Part shown: positions 17,849 through 26,619 of the stretch, one piece after another
How positions within the stretch are numbered: the stretch's first letter is position 1
How the letters are laid out: each line of letters starts with the position of its first letter
Assembly (NCBI GenBank): GCA_910575105.1
Contig: CAJTDK010000016.1
Coordinates: 17,314 to 81,313 of the forward strand
Length of the DNA stretch: 64,000 nt
Direction: 5' to 3'
DNA from: Lachnospiraceae bacterium
GTDB lineage: Bacteria > Bacillota > Clostridia > Lachnospirales > Lachnospiraceae
Notes under the pieces: model-generated
Database searches by the model: none
What the model was told of the DNA's origin: nothing
What the model saw: only the letters and a program-made list of their open reading frames with translations
Translations under genes and position numbers: made by a program

Positions 17849-18616
17849 ATGAAGATAGACGACAGGTTTGAAGTGATTATTCGGGAAGTGCAGGAAAAAG
17901 GAAAGGTCCGGGTGGCGGAGCTCAGTGAACTGCTGGGCTGCTCGGAAGTGACTATACGCAACGATATCCGGAAGCTCGATGAGCAGGGGGTAATTCATAA
18001 GACGCATGGCGGGGCAGAAAAGCTGGGACATGGATTAACTGTGCAATTTTCACCTGGGGAATATTATCTTAATGCAGAGTGCAAGAAAAAGATAGCCAGA
18101 AGATCTTATGAATATATTTGCGATCAGGACTCTATTATGATCGACGACTCTACGACTTGTTGTTATCTTGCCCAGTGTATTAAGGAACATCCTGAAAAGA
18201 GGCTGTCGGTTGTAACAAATTCCCTTTATGCCGCAGTGCTTCTTTCAGACACCCAACATGTGAATCTGCATCTGCTGGGAGGACAGCTCTTATCAAATCC
18301 TGCGGCGGCGATGGGTACGACCACAGCGGAAAATGTCATGCAATATCATGTAAATAAGCTGTTTACCGGGATTAACAGAATTGATCTAAAAGTTGGGCTT
18401 ACATCGGCAGATGAGATGCATGCAGAAGTAAAACGTGCGATGATCGGCAGGTCTGATGAAATATATGTTTTGGCAGATCACACAAAATTTGGAGGAGGAA
18501 GCCTTTTCACCGTATGCGAGATGAAGGATATCAAGCGGATCATTACAGACTCGGCAGTTTCAGCAGAGATCATAGAGCTGGCTGGCAGGATGAAAATCCG
18601 GTTAGACGCAGTGTAA
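17849..18616 (+). CDS. DeoR/GlpR-family transcriptional regulator of the sugar-acid operon
   Basis: DNA-binding repressor type of 255 residues. The N-terminal DeoR helix-turn-helix (residues about 6-58) reads KGKVRVAELSELLGCSEVTI then RNDIRKLDEQGVIHKTHGGA. The C-terminal sugar-phosphate sensor domain (about 75-235) is of the ISOCOT type and contains DQDSIMIDDSTTCCYLA, VVTNSLYAA and GLTSADEMHAEVKRAMI. The ligand is probably a phosphorylated intermediate. It precedes and points towards the pdxA-kinase-permease operon, whose promoter overlaps a 14-bp imperfect palindrome at 18734-18779 that is the obvious candidate operator. Its own terminator is at 18641. Confidence 0.9.
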   Translation: MKIDDRFEVIIREVQEKGKVRVAELSELLGCSEVTIRNDIRKLDEQGVIHKTHGGAEKLGHGLTVQFSPGEYYLNAECKKKIARRSYEYICDQDSIMIDDSTTCCYLAQCIKEHPEKRLSVVTNSLYAAVLLSDTQHVNLHLLGGQLLSNPAAAMGTTTAENVMQYHVNKLFTGINRIDLKVGLTSADEMHAEVKRAMIGRSDEIYVLADHTKFGGGSLFTVCEMKDIKRIITDSAVSAEIIELAGRMKIRLDAV

Positions 18617-18640
18617 AATTTAATCAGAAATGGCGAAACG

Positions 18641-18673
18641 GAAAGTGGATTCATCGATTCACTTTCTTTTTTT
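18641..18673 (+). terminator. Intrinsic terminator after the DeoR-family gene
   Basis: GAAAGTG (18641-18647) pairs with CACTTTC (18660-18666), followed by TTTTTTT. Confidence 0.85.
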
Positions 18674-18731
18674 GTGTATTACTTACAAATTGAAAGAATA
18701 AAATATGTAAATAATTACAAATAAAAATATG

Positions 18732-18760
18732 TTGCTTTCAATTGATAAAAATGATATATT
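18732..18760 (+). promoter_or_regulatory. Promoter of the pdxA2-kinase-permease operon
   Basis: TTGCTT at 18732-18737, 17-bp spacer, TATATT at 18755-18760. It lies within the candidate operator palindrome. Confidence 0.75.
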
Positions 18761-18779
18761 GATAATATCAAAAGAAAGC
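18734..18779. promoter_or_regulatory. Candidate operator: imperfect palindrome over the promoter
   Basis: GCTTTCAATTGATA (18734-18747) and TATCAAAAGAAAGC (18766-18779) are inverted with 12 of 14 matches. The palindrome spans the -35 and -10 boxes and the expected start site, which fits repression by the DeoR-family protein. Confidence 0.6.
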
Positions 18780-18823
18780 ATTTACAGATGCAATCAAAAA
18801 GATATTGAAAGGAATTGCAGAAA

Positions 18824-19843
18824 ATGAAAGAAAATTATAAGCCGGTAATTGGTATAACGATAGGCGATCCGTCAGGAATAGGGCCTGAGATTATCATTAA
18901 GGCTTTAAGGACGGAAGAAATCTATCAGCATTGCCGGCCCTTTGTAATCGGCAGCGTAAAGATTCTGGAACGGGCGGCGCTTAAAGCGCTGGGAGAGGAG
19001 GAGCTTAAAACTTTAGTGATCCAAAAACCGTCTGAGGCGGTCTATACCTATGGAATAATCAATGTAGTCGAGACCGGAGATTACGATGGTGACTTGCTGG
19101 AGTGGGGAAGAGAGCAGGAACTGGCGGGACAGATTGCGATGGATGCGGTGAACAAATCCATTGAGCTGGGGCTGGCAGGAGAGCTTGACGCGGTAACTAC
19201 AGCGCCCATCAACAAGGTGGCGATCAAGATGGCAGGCGTAGAGCAGGCAGGTCATACGGAAATTTATCTTGATGGCACAGGGGCAGATTATGTGCTGACG
19301 ATGTTTGACTGCTTTGGGATGAGGGTATTTCATCTGAGCAGGCATATGTCTTTGAGAAATGCGATTGATTATGCGACAAAGGAACATGTCCTGGCCGATG
19401 TGGAAAGAATTGATATTCAGTTAAGAAAACTGGGTATCGACAGGCCGAAGATCGCAGTTGCAGGTATCAATCCCCATTGTGGGGAAGGCGGTCTGTTTGG
19501 AGATGAAGAAATGCTAGAGATCACGCCGGCAGTGGAGGCTGCAAAGAAGATGGGCATCAACGCGGTTGGACCGATTCCTCCGGATACGTTGTTCAGCAGA
19601 GGCAGGAAAGGAGAATTTGACGCGATCCTTGCCATGTATCATGATCAGGGACATATGCCTTGTAAGACGCTGGATTTGGAGCGGTCTGTATCAGTAACTT
19701 TAGGTTTGCCGTTTATTAGATGCTCTGTAGACCATGGAACAGCCTTTGATATAGCAGGAAAAGGAATTGCGACAAATGTAAGTATGGTAGCGGCCATAGA
19801 GACAACAATAAAATATGCGGTGGCAATGCACAAGGAGAGATGA
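18824..19843 (+). CDS. PdxA2-type 4-phospho-tetronate 3-dehydrogenase (PdxA family)
   Basis: NAD-dependent oxidative decarboxylase. In this gene context the family member oxidises 4-phospho-D-threonate or 4-phospho-D-erythronate to dihydroxyacetone phosphate and CO2, rather than acting in pyridoxal synthesis. It has 339 residues. Motifs are GDPSGIGPEI, TAPINKVAIKMAG, HTEIYLD, AGINPHCGEGGLFGDEE and MYHDQGHMPCKT, which include the divalent-metal His residues. I chose the ATG at 18824 because AAAGGA lies 10 bases upstream; a TTG at 18815 is too close. The kinase gene follows 24 bp later. No pdxB or pdxJ genes are nearby. Confidence 0.88.
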   Translation: MKENYKPVIGITIGDPSGIGPEIIIKALRTEEIYQHCRPFVIGSVKILERAALKALGEEELKTLVIQKPSEAVYTYGIINVVETGDYDGDLLEWGREQELAGQIAMDAVNKSIELGLAGELDAVTTAPINKVAIKMAGVEQAGHTEIYLDGTGADYVLTMFDCFGMRVFHLSRHMSLRNAIDYATKEHVLADVERIDIQLRKLGIDRPKIAVAGINPHCGEGGLFGDEEMLEITPAVEAAKKMGINAVGPIPPDTLFSRGRKGEFDAILAMYHDQGHMPCKTLDLERSVSVTLGLPFIRCSVDHGTAFDIAGKGIATNVSMVAAIETTIKYAVAMHKER

Positions 19844-19867
19844 TGCAGATATAACGGAGGGAGAAAA

Positions 19868-21214
19868 ATGGCAGTAATTGGAGTTGTGACAGATGATTTT
19901 ACCGGAACCGCCAGTGCGGGAGTATTAGTTGCCAGGTCAGAGGCAAAGACAGGACTGTTTTTCGATGCAAAGGCAGTCCGGGAATTTAGAGAAGCAGACA
20001 GACTCGATGCAATTTATGTCAGCAGCAACAGCCGGCATCTGCCGTCTTGTCAGGCGTATGACGCAGTTTCAGAAGCGACCAAGGAGCTTAAGGCTATGGG
20101 GACAAAATATTACTCCAAAAAAATCGACTCTACTTTGCGGGGCGGCATCGGACACGAGATTGACGCGATGCTGGAGATTTTAGGAAAAAGCTATATGGCA
20201 GTGATGGTCACAGCGATTCCGGCATCAAAAAGGATATGCGTAGGAGGCCATTCTGTGATCGACGGTGTCATTCTTACAGAGACATGCGTAGCAGAAGACG
20301 TGAAAACTCCCGTCAGGGAATGCTATGTCCCGAATCTTGTGGAAGATCAGTCAAAATACAATGCAGATCTGATCTTGCTGAAGGATGTGAAAAAAGGAAC
20401 ACAGCATTTGAAAAAATGTATGGAACTTTCCAGGGAGAATGGTAAGCGTATTCTTGTCATTGACGCGATTACAATGGAGCATCTTGATACGATCGCGAAA
20501 GCCTGTGTGGAGCTTGGCTGGGATGTGCTGGCTGTCGATCCGGGTCCCTTTACGATGAAGATGGCATATCACCGGGGGATTATCGGAAAAGAGCATTCTG
20601 CAGACAACAGTATGGTGGATATAAAGAAGGATAAGACAGCCCTGCTGATGGTTGGCAGCGCTAATCCGACAAGCAAACGGCAGATCGAGCGCTTGCTTGA
20701 GGTGAATGAGCATGCCGTGTGTGTCAGTGTCTCGCCAAAGGAGCTGATAAACGGGGAGAGGGATGCGGATATGGAGGTATTAAGAGTATCCAGAGAGGTT
20801 ATCGGGCTTTTTGGGGCGGAGGACAGGCCGGAGGCGATTGTTGTAGAGACGGCTCTTCACGGATCGGTCGTGGATCTGCGGGAAGAAGATCTGCGGCATG
20901 GCTATAAAAAAGGAATGAGTTCGATGCTGATCAACGACGGGCTTGCAAGGATTACGGAGCAGGTGTTGGAAATTGTAGGACAAGAACAGGTAGCCGGGCT
21001 GCTTTTAACAGGTGGAGATACGATGGAGAGTATCTGCCGCAAAATCGGTGTTGCTTGTATCCGGGCTATGGATAACATTGTGGCGCAGATCGATGTGGGG
21101 AAGATCATCGGCAGGTACGACGGACTTCCGGTCATCGTAAAAGGCGGCTTCTGCGGCGATGAGGATGCAGCAGTTGACATTGTAGAAAGATTGTTTTTAG
21201 AAGCATCCAGATAG
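19868..21214 (+). CDS. Four-carbon acid sugar kinase (DUF1537 family, DtnK/DenK type)
   Basis: ATP-dependent kinase of 448 residues that phosphorylates a C4 sugar acid at O4. The two-domain DUF1537 fold is visible. The N-terminal substrate domain starts VTDDFTGTASAGVLVA and includes YVSSNSRHLP and YYSKKIDSTLRGGIGHE. The C-terminal nucleotide domain has MVGSANPTSKRQIE and LLLTGGDTMESICRKIG, then VIVKGGFCGDEDA. Pairing with PdxA2 points to D-threonate or D-erythronate kinase; the pairing with a class II aldolase-like OtnC, used for 2-oxo-tetronates, is absent. ATG at 19868 follows GGAGGGAG. The permease gene starts 19 bp after the stop. Confidence 0.9.
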   Translation: MAVIGVVTDDFTGTASAGVLVARSEAKTGLFFDAKAVREFREADRLDAIYVSSNSRHLPSCQAYDAVSEATKELKAMGTKYYSKKIDSTLRGGIGHEIDAMLEILGKSYMAVMVTAIPASKRICVGGHSVIDGVILTETCVAEDVKTPVRECYVPNLVEDQSKYNADLILLKDVKKGTQHLKKCMELSRENGKRILVIDAITMEHLDTIAKACVELGWDVLAVDPGPFTMKMAYHRGIIGKEHSADNSMVDIKKDKTALLMVGSANPTSKRQIERLLEVNEHAVCVSVSPKELINGERDADMEVLRVSREVIGLFGAEDRPEAIVVETALHGSVVDLREEDLRHGYKKGMSSMLINDGLARITEQVLEIVGQEQVAGLLLTGGDTMESICRKIGVACIRAMDNIVAQIDVGKIIGRYDGLPVIVKGGFCGDEDAAVDIVERLFLEASR

Positions 21215-21233
21215 GATGAGAGAGGAGAAGATT

Positions 21234-22202
21234 ATGATCTTAAATTTTTTGAAAAGAATTCCGGCGGGTATGATGGTAGTTCCGCTGTTGCTTGGCAGCA
21301 TTATTACGACGGTTTTTCCTAATATATGGGAAGTCGGAGGTCTTACGGCAGCATTGCTGTCCAGCGCGGGAACGAATACCCTGCTTGGGGCTCAGCTCTT
21401 TTGTATGGGAACAGCACTTCAGGTAAAGGATATGCCGGCAGTCTTAAAACGCGGCGGGGTGCTCCTGGTTGCGAAATTTCTGATCGGTGCGGGTATAGGT
21501 ATCGCGGTAGGAAAGATATTTGGCGGGGCAGGACTTTTCGGATTATCTACCTTGGCCATTGTGAGCGCAGTGACCAATTCTAACGGCAGTGTTTACCTGA
21601 CATTGATGGGGAATTACGGCGACAGGGCTGACGCAGGATGTTTTCCGCTCCTGGCTCTCAATGACGGGCCGTTCTTTACCTTAGTGGCGCTTGGGGCTTC
21701 CGGGCTTGCCAATATTCCAATCATGTCTCTGGTTGCCGCGATCATTCCAGTAGCACTTGGGATGATCATTGGAAATCTTGATCATGGCATGAGAGATATT
21801 TTTGCACCAATGGGCACAGCGATCATTCCGCTGATCGGTTTTGCACTCGGTACAGGAATCAATCTGATGAATATTGTAAAAGGCGGAATATCGGGTATTC
21901 TTCTGGGACTGATCACGGTGTTTGTAGGCGGGGCGTTTATCGTATCCTGTGACAGGCTTATCTCAAAACGCCCTGGATATGCAGGATGGGCGGTAGCTAC
22001 AACGGCCGGCAATGCGGTGGCTGTTCCGGCGGCAGTTGCATTGGCTGATCCGGCTTTGGAAACAGTAGCAGCAACAGCGACGGTTCAGGTGGCGGCGTCT
22101 GTAGTGATCAGTTGTATCCTTGCGCCGATCATCACAAACTGGTGGGCAAAGAAATTCGGGTGTCCGCAGTATCCGCTGGAGGGGCAGAATCTTGACGATT
22201 AG
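21234..22202 (+). CDS. KdgT-family permease, probable C4 sugar-acid importer
   Basis: Membrane transporter of 322 residues with about ten hydrophobic segments, of the 2-keto-3-deoxygluconate:H+ symporter family. Segments such as VVPLLLGSIITTVFPNIWEV, AIVSAVTNSNGSVYLTLMG, LLALNDGPFFTLVALG and VATTAGNAVAVPAAVALADP are typical. The operon holds a C4 sugar-acid kinase and its dehydrogenase but no KDG kinase or aldolase, so the natural substrate is more likely D-threonate or D-erythronate. The ATG at 21234 has GAGGAG ahead; an ATG at 21216 precedes that site. A small terminator lies at 22292. Confidence 0.85.
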   Translation: MILNFLKRIPAGMMVVPLLLGSIITTVFPNIWEVGGLTAALLSSAGTNTLLGAQLFCMGTALQVKDMPAVLKRGGVLLVAKFLIGAGIGIAVGKIFGGAGLFGLSTLAIVSAVTNSNGSVYLTLMGNYGDRADAGCFPLLALNDGPFFTLVALGASGLANIPIMSLVAAIIPVALGMIIGNLDHGMRDIFAPMGTAIIPLIGFALGTGINLMNIVKGGISGILLGLITVFVGGAFIVSCDRLISKRPGYAGWAVATTAGNAVAVPAAVALADPALETVAATATVQVAASVVISCILAPIITNWWAKKFGCPQYPLEGQNLDD

Positions 22203-22291
22203 CACATAAAGTTGCCGGTCAAAATGGTATCAGCCGCTTTCGGTATATATGACAGGGGCGATGAAAGTATATTTTTGATAAAGATTTGAAG

Positions 22292-22321
22292 GCAGATCGG
22301 GCAGCAGTACGGTCTGCTTTT
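22292..22321 (+). terminator. Probable terminator of the sugar-acid operon
   Basis: GCAGATC (22292-22298) pairs with GGTCTGC (22311-22317), one G-T pair, then TTTT. It lies about 90 bp after the permease stop codon. The stretch between holds only GTTGCCGGTCA near 22209, a word shared with 15620 and 15824. Confidence 0.6.
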
Positions 22322-22401
22322 GCGGCGGAGAATGCCTGTCTGTCTTTTGGGAAAAAAGAGAACGGTTATCCCGGGTATAAACAGATTTTAATCCTGCGCA
22401 C

Positions 22402-22436
22402 AAAAAAACGACCACTGACGGTATGGCCGTTTTTAC
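22402..22436 (-). terminator. Intrinsic terminator of rpsT
   Basis: On the minus strand AAAAACGGCCA and TGGTCGTTTTTTT form an A/T-flanked stem (22402-22435, one G-T pair) that ends in the T-run. Confidence 0.8.
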
Positions 22437-22458
22437 ATCTTTATCTCTTCTATTATAA

Positions 22459-22722
22459 TTAAGCAATCCCATTGACAGCCTTAGCCAGACGGGAAATCTT
22501 TCTGGAGCATGTGTTTTTGTGATAAACACCTTTGCTGCCTGCTTTGTTGATCTCAGTGATCGCGACTTTAAGAGCAGCTTTTGCAGCCTCTGCGTCCTTA
22601 TTAGCGATAGCTGTCTCTACTTTTTTAATGCAAGTCTTTACTTTGGATTTGATTGCTTTATTTCTTGCAGCCTTTGTTTCGTTTACTAAGATTCTTTTCT
22701 TTGCAGATTTGATATTAGCCAA
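22459..22722 (-). CDS. rpsT: 30S ribosomal protein S20 (TTG start)
   Basis: Primary 16S rRNA-binding protein of 87 residues, the family's usual size. With initiation at the TTG codon at 22722 the protein begins MANIKSAKKRILVNETKA, the family's conserved N-terminus, and CGGAGG lies eight bases upstream. A GTG at 22731 overlaps that ribosome binding site and would add three residues that S20 proteins lack, so it is rejected. TTG starts are common for S20 and keep its level low. The gene has its own promoter (22815-22843), a structured leader (22771-22801) and a terminator (22402). Confidence 0.96.
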   Translation of the reverse strand: MANIKSAKKRILVNETKAARNKAIKSKVKTCIKKVETAIANKDAEAAKAALKVAITEINKAGSKGVYHKNTCSRKISRLAKAVNGIA

Positions 22723-22770
22723 TTTGTCCACCTCCGATATAATATTTCGATTCTGTGATCGATGATCCGT

Positions 22771-22801
22771 TCGTTAGATCCGGACACGGACGTTCTAACG
22801 A
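22771..22801 (-). promoter_or_regulatory. Hairpin in the rpsT leader
   Basis: TCGTTAGA (22771-22778) and TCTAACGA (22794-22801) form a perfect 8-bp stem. Inside it TCCG and CGGA form a second stem of 4 bp with loop GACA. It lies about 50 bp before the TTG start codon in the predicted 5' untranslated region. Confidence 0.65.
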
Positions 22802-22814
22802 AACATACGAATTC

Positions 22815-22843
22815 ATTTTATTCCAGGTTCCTTGTTCTGTCAA
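22815..22843 (-). promoter_or_regulatory. Promoter of rpsT
   Basis: On the minus strand TTGACA (22843-22838), 17-bp spacer, TAAAAT (22820-22815). Confidence 0.8.
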
Positions 22844-22985
22844 TACATATTTTGCGAAATATTCCAAAAAGTTACACGATCTCAGTTGCTGCTATAAAAA
22901 ATGAAGGGTAACAAATCTATGATTGATTTTTATTATTGAATTTATTGATCCGGCCAAGAAAAAGGTGTAATTTTTCCGACTGCGG

Positions 22986-22994
22986 TGATATAAT
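22986..22994 (+). promoter_or_regulatory. Extended -10 promoter of the threonine exporter genes
   Basis: TGATATAAT at 22986-22994 is a consensus extended -10, identical to that of rpsU. No good -35 box is seen. Apart from this and the rpsT leader, the 22723-23040 gap shows nothing else. Confidence 0.55.
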
Positions 22995-23040
22995 AGAAAA
23001 ATATTGTTAAACAGCAGGAAACCATAACAGGGAGCGTAGT

Positions 23041-23886
23041 ATGGAAAGTGAAATGACCGAAGACAGAAAGATAACAAAGAAAGAGCGTACGGAACAGCCG
23101 GACGGCGAGGTGAAGCAGGTGGTTGATTTCGCGCTGGAGGCGGGAAGAATCCTTTTGAAAAACGGCGGTGAGATCTTTCGGGTGGAGGAGACGATCACCA
23201 GGATCTGCCAGCATTTCGGTGTGGAGCATGTAGATATCTTTACGCTGAGCCACGGGATATTTGTCAGTGCGGAGAACGAGAAAGGTGAAGTGTATACGAG
23301 GGTGAAGCATATCCCCCTTTCGGGATCCCATCTGGGGATCGTAGCGGAGGTGAATGAGCTGTCGAGACAGATTGCCGGGGGGAAGGTGACGATTCTGGAG
23401 GCTCAGGAGCGGCTTGTGCAGATTGACCGGATACCGCCAAGCAGGGCAAGGACGCAGGTTCTGGGGGCAGGTATGGGTGCTGCCTGCTTTGGTTATCTTA
23501 TGGGCGCGTCTCTGGCCGAGAGCGTAGTGACATTTTTCATTGGGTGTCTGGTGTATCTGTGGGTGATCCTTGCCAAGCGCTGCCGGCTCTCCAAGATTAT
23601 CATCAATATCGCCGGAGGGATCATGATCACGCTGTGCGCCATCTTTGCAACGCGTCTGAGCACTGCGTCCATGGTGTTCAGCTTGGACGGGATGATCATC
23701 GGCGCGATCATGCCGCTGATTCCGGGGATGGCGTTTACCAATGCGATCCGGGATATTGCAGACAGTGATTTCCTGTCGGGAACCGTGCGGATGATGGATG
23801 CGCTGATGGTCTTTGTGTACATAGCCGTGGGCGTAGGTATCGTACTGATGACTTATAATAACATGACGGGAGGGTTTATCTTATGA
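23041..23886 (+). CDS. Threonine/serine exporter subunit, ThrE N-terminal half (DUF1212)
   Basis: Membrane protein of 281 residues matching the first half of the ThrE amino acid exporter. The cytoplasmic N-terminal domain (about 20-150) holds FALEAGRILLKNGGEIFRVE then ETITRICQHFGVEHVDIF, and HIPLSGSHLGIVAEVNELSRQ. About five membrane segments follow (from GAGMGAACFGYLMGASLAE on), with LIPGMAFTNAIRDIADSDFL, a signature of the family. The gene overlaps the next by four bases (ATGA), so the two halves are translationally coupled and probably form one exporter complex. ATG at 23041 after AGGGAG. Confidence 0.9.
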   Translation: MESEMTEDRKITKKERTEQPDGEVKQVVDFALEAGRILLKNGGEIFRVEETITRICQHFGVEHVDIFTLSHGIFVSAENEKGEVYTRVKHIPLSGSHLGIVAEVNELSRQIAGGKVTILEAQERLVQIDRIPPSRARTQVLGAGMGAACFGYLMGASLAESVVTFFIGCLVYLWVILAKRCRLSKIIINIAGGIMITLCAIFATRLSTASMVFSLDGMIIGAIMPLIPGMAFTNAIRDIADSDFLSGTVRMMDALMVFVYIAVGVGIVLMTYNNMTGGFIL

Positions 23887-24350
23887 CAACGCAGGAAATC
23901 CTGAGCAATCTTTTCTGCTCCTTTATGGGGACAGTGGGATTTGCGATCATGTACAATGTTCCAAAGAAATATTATCTCGGCTGCGGGGCCACCGGGATGG
24001 CGGGATGGATCATGTTCCTCATTGTCAATGCCCAGAATCATATAACCTCTTCGGTCGCTTCCTTTTTCGGGGCATTTGTTGTTGTGCTCATGTCAAGGAT
24101 TCTTTCGGTGAAGATGAAATGTCCGATCACCATATTCCTGATCTCCGGGATATTCCCTCTGGTGCCGGGGGTGGGGATCTACAATACGGTCTATTATATC
24201 GTGACCAACCAGTTGACTCAGGCGGCGTTAAAGGGGATCGAATCCCTAAAGATCGCTTTCGCCATCGTAATGGGGATCGTAATCGTCGTATCAGTACCCA
24301 GGGATGTATTTCATAAGGTTTATTACTGGTTTGTTGCAGGAAAAGATTGA
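23883..24350 (+). CDS. Threonine/serine exporter subunit, ThrE C-terminal half (DUF3815)
   Basis: Membrane protein of 155 residues with about five hydrophobic segments, equivalent to the second half of ThrE. FAIMYNVPKKYYLGCGATGM, ITIFLISGIFPLVPGVGIYN and TVYYIVTNQLTQAALKGIES are typical of the family. It overlaps the stop of the preceding gene as ATGA. Efflux of threonine or serine is known for the fused form in Corynebacterium; the substrate here is inferred from that. Confidence 0.88.
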   Translation: MTTQEILSNLFCSFMGTVGFAIMYNVPKKYYLGCGATGMAGWIMFLIVNAQNHITSSVASFFGAFVVVLMSRILSVKMKCPITIFLISGIFPLVPGVGIYNTVYYIVTNQLTQAALKGIESLKIAFAIVMGIVIVVSVPRDVFHKVYYWFVAGKD

Positions 24351-24376
24351 AGCGTCTGATTAAACTGTGGTACAAT
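24347..24376 (+). promoter_or_regulatory. Possible promoter of the Sir2-like gene
   Basis: TTGAAG at 24347-24352, 18-bp spacer, TACAAT at 24371-24376, about 35 bp before the GTG start. Confidence 0.45.
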
Positions 24377-24410
24377 GTACTTACCATATACAAAAGAAGG
24401 AGGGATTTTT

Positions 24411-25151
24411 GTGATAGGTAAGACATTGCTCCAGATTTTACGGGAAAGTAGGTATACTACCGTCCTGAGCGGATACTCCATGCTTGAAGAAAGCGGTTAT
24501 CCGGCGATCCGGGATGGTGAAGCATCATATGATATCGAACAGAAATATGGTTATTCGGCGGATGAGATGTTTTCCAGTTCATTTTATACCGCCAGGACAG
24601 AACAGTTTTTTTCTTTTTACCGCAATGAGATCTTAAGCGCCCTGGATAAGCCGCCGGGGAAGGGCTTTTACGGGATGGCAGAGCTGGAAAAAAGAGGGCT
24701 TTTCAACTGCATTATCACCAGACGGGTGTTCGGCCTGCCAGAGACGGCAGGGTGTAAGAATGTAATCAACCTGCACGGAAGTGTATACGTCAATTACTGC
24801 CCGCACTGCAAGCGGGATTATCCGTTAGACTATGTCCGGAATTCGAAGCGCGTTCCCATCTGCGAGAGCTGCAGTACGGTGATCCGCCCGGGCGTGTGCC
24901 TGTTCGGGGAGATGGTCGATAACCAGGTGATCACGAGGGCGGCACAGGAAGTGCAGAAGGCGGATGTGCTGCTGGTTCTGGGGACGAATCTCAAGACACA
25001 GTTATGTAAGCAGCTTGTGCAGTATTATGAAGGGAAGAAACTGATCTTAGTGAAGGATACACCGCATTTTGCAGACCGCTATGCGGATCTTGTGGTGAAT
25101 GCGAGAGTGGATGACACTCTGGAAAAAATTATTAAGGAATTAGGAGAATAG
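24411..25151 (+). CDS. Sir2-like protein with altered active-site motifs
   Basis: A 246-residue sirtuin-fold protein. The structural zinc site is intact (CPHC about 60 residues before the end of the Rossmann core, then CESC), and the catalytic His is kept in VINLHGS. The last strand-turn region [12 protein letters not shown] matches the sirtuin GTSL..P motif only in part. The first NAD motif GAGxSxxSGIPxFR reads [17 protein letters not shown], so GAG is lost. The QNxD motif reads TRRVFGL, so the Asn and Asp that bind nicotinamide ribose are gone. Deacetylase activity is therefore doubtful. GTG start at 24411, seven bases after GAAGGAGGG. The stop overlaps the gltX leader. Confidence 0.8.
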   Translation: MIGKTLLQILRESRYTTVLSGYSMLEESGYPAIRDGEASYDIEQKYGYSADEMFSSSFYTARTEQFFSFYRNEILSALDKPPGKGFYGMAELEKRGLFNCIITRRVFGLPETAGCKNVINLHGSVYVNYCPHCKRDYPLDYVRNSKRVPICESCSTVIRPGVCLFGEMVDNQVITRAAQEVQKADVLLVLGTNLKTQLCKQLVQYYEGKKLILVKDTPHFADRYADLVVNARVDDTLEKIIKELGE

Positions 25152-25153
25152 TG

Positions 25154-26611
25154 ATGAGTAAAGTTAGAACAAGATTTGCGCCAAGCCCTACGGGGAGGAT
25201 GCACGTAGGGAATCTGCGGACGGCGCTTTACGCCTATCTGATCGCGAAGCATGAGCATGGAGATTTCATGCTCCGTATCGAGGATACGGATCAGGTGCGT
25301 TTTGTGGAGGGGGCGCTGGAGATCATCTATCATACGCTGGAGGAGACCGGGCTTATCCACGATGAGGGACCGGACAAGGACGGCGGAGTGGGGCCCTATG
25401 TCCAGAGCGAGAGGAATGCGTCGGGTATTTATCTGGAATATGCCAAGAAGCTTATTGATCAGGGCGACGCCTACTACTGCTTTTGTGATAAGGAGAGGCT
25501 TGCGTCCTTAAAAAGCAAGGTTTCTGAGGAGGGCGGTACGGAGATCGTGGTGTATGACAAGCACTGCCTGTCCTTGGGAAAAGAGGAAGTGGAGGCGAAT
25601 CTTGCGGCCGGGAAGCCCTATGTTATCCGGTTTAACATGCCCACAGAAGGGACAACGACTTTTAAGGACGATATCTACGGGGATATCACCGTTCCCAATG
25701 AGGAGATGGAGGACTTGATTCTGATTAAGTCAGACGGCTATCCGACGTATAATTTTGCTAATGTAGTTGACGATCATCTAATGGGGATCACCCATGTGGT
25801 GCGGGGGAATGAATACCTTTCCTCGGCGCCCAAGTACAACCGGATCTACGAAGCTTTCGGGTGGGACATCCCTACTTATGTGCACTGTCCGCTGATCACG
25901 GATGAGAACCACAAGAAGCTGAGCAAGCGGTGCGGGCATTCCTCCTACGAGGATCTGATCAGCCAGGGCTTTGTGACGGAGGCTGTGGTCAATTATGTGG
26001 CGCTTCTTGGGTGGTGTCCGTCTGACAATCAGGAGATCTTCTCACTTAAGGAGCTTGTGGAAGCTTTCGATTACCGCCACATGAGCAAATCTCCGGCGGT
26101 CTTTGATGTGGTGAAGCTTAAGTGGATGAACGGGGAGTACTTAAAGGCCATGGATTTTGAACGGTTTTACGAGATGGCAGAGCCGTATATCAAAGAGGCT
26201 GTCACGAAGGATTATGATTTGAAGAAGATCGCCGCTCTGGTCAAGACAAGGATTGAAGCATTTACGGATATCAAAGACCAGATTGATTTCTTCGAGACTC
26301 TCCCGGAGTACGATACGGCTATGTACTGCCATAAGAAGATGAAGACCAACGGGGAGAAAGCGTTAGAGGTACTTAAGGAGGTCCTTCCCCTTTTGGAGGC
26401 GCAGGAGGATTTTGGCAACGATGCGTTGTTTGAGCTGTTGAAAAAGTACGTGGAGGAGAAGGGCGTCAAGGTAGGGTATGTCATGTGGCCTCTGCGGACA
26501 GCTGTGTCAGGAAAGCAGAGCACGCCCGGCGGAGCGACGGAGCTGATGGAAATCTTTGGGAAGGAAGAATCGCTTTCGCGTATCCGCAGGGGAATCGAAT
26601 TATTAAGTTAG
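25154..26611 (+). CDS. gltX: Glutamate--tRNA ligase
   Basis: Class I aminoacyl-tRNA synthetase that charges tRNA(Glu), and often tRNA(Gln) in Firmicutes, with glutamate. It has 485 residues, the usual length. Motifs are [20 protein letters not shown] (the HIGH equivalent HVGN) and HKKLSKRCG (the KMSKS equivalent). The C-terminal alpha-helical anticodon-binding region is complete. Start ATG at 25154, six bases after AGGAGA; a GTG at 25151 overlaps the previous stop codon. It forms a tight cluster with the Sir2-like gene (3-bp gap) and the downstream helicase gene (8-bp gap). Confidence 0.96.
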   Translation: MSKVRTRFAPSPTGRMHVGNLRTALYAYLIAKHEHGDFMLRIEDTDQVRFVEGALEIIYHTLEETGLIHDEGPDKDGGVGPYVQSERNASGIYLEYAKKLIDQGDAYYCFCDKERLASLKSKVSEEGGTEIVVYDKHCLSLGKEEVEANLAAGKPYVIRFNMPTEGTTTFKDDIYGDITVPNEEMEDLILIKSDGYPTYNFANVVDDHLMGITHVVRGNEYLSSAPKYNRIYEAFGWDIPTYVHCPLITDENHKKLSKRCGHSSYEDLISQGFVTEAVVNYVALLGWCPSDNQEIFSLKELVEAFDYRHMSKSPAVFDVVKLKWMNGEYLKAMDFERFYEMAEPYIKEAVTKDYDLKKIAALVKTRIEAFTDIKDQIDFFETLPEYDTAMYCHKKMKTNGEKALEVLKEVLPLLEAQEDFGNDALFELLKKYVEEKGVKVGYVMWPLRTAVSGKQSTPGGATELMEIFGKEESLSRIRRGIELLS

Positions 26612-26619
26612 GAGTGTCT

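Noticed and set aside
22723..22731. GTG start for rpsT
   Set aside because: It overlaps the ribosome binding site, and S20 proteins begin MANIKSAKKR, which the TTG start gives.
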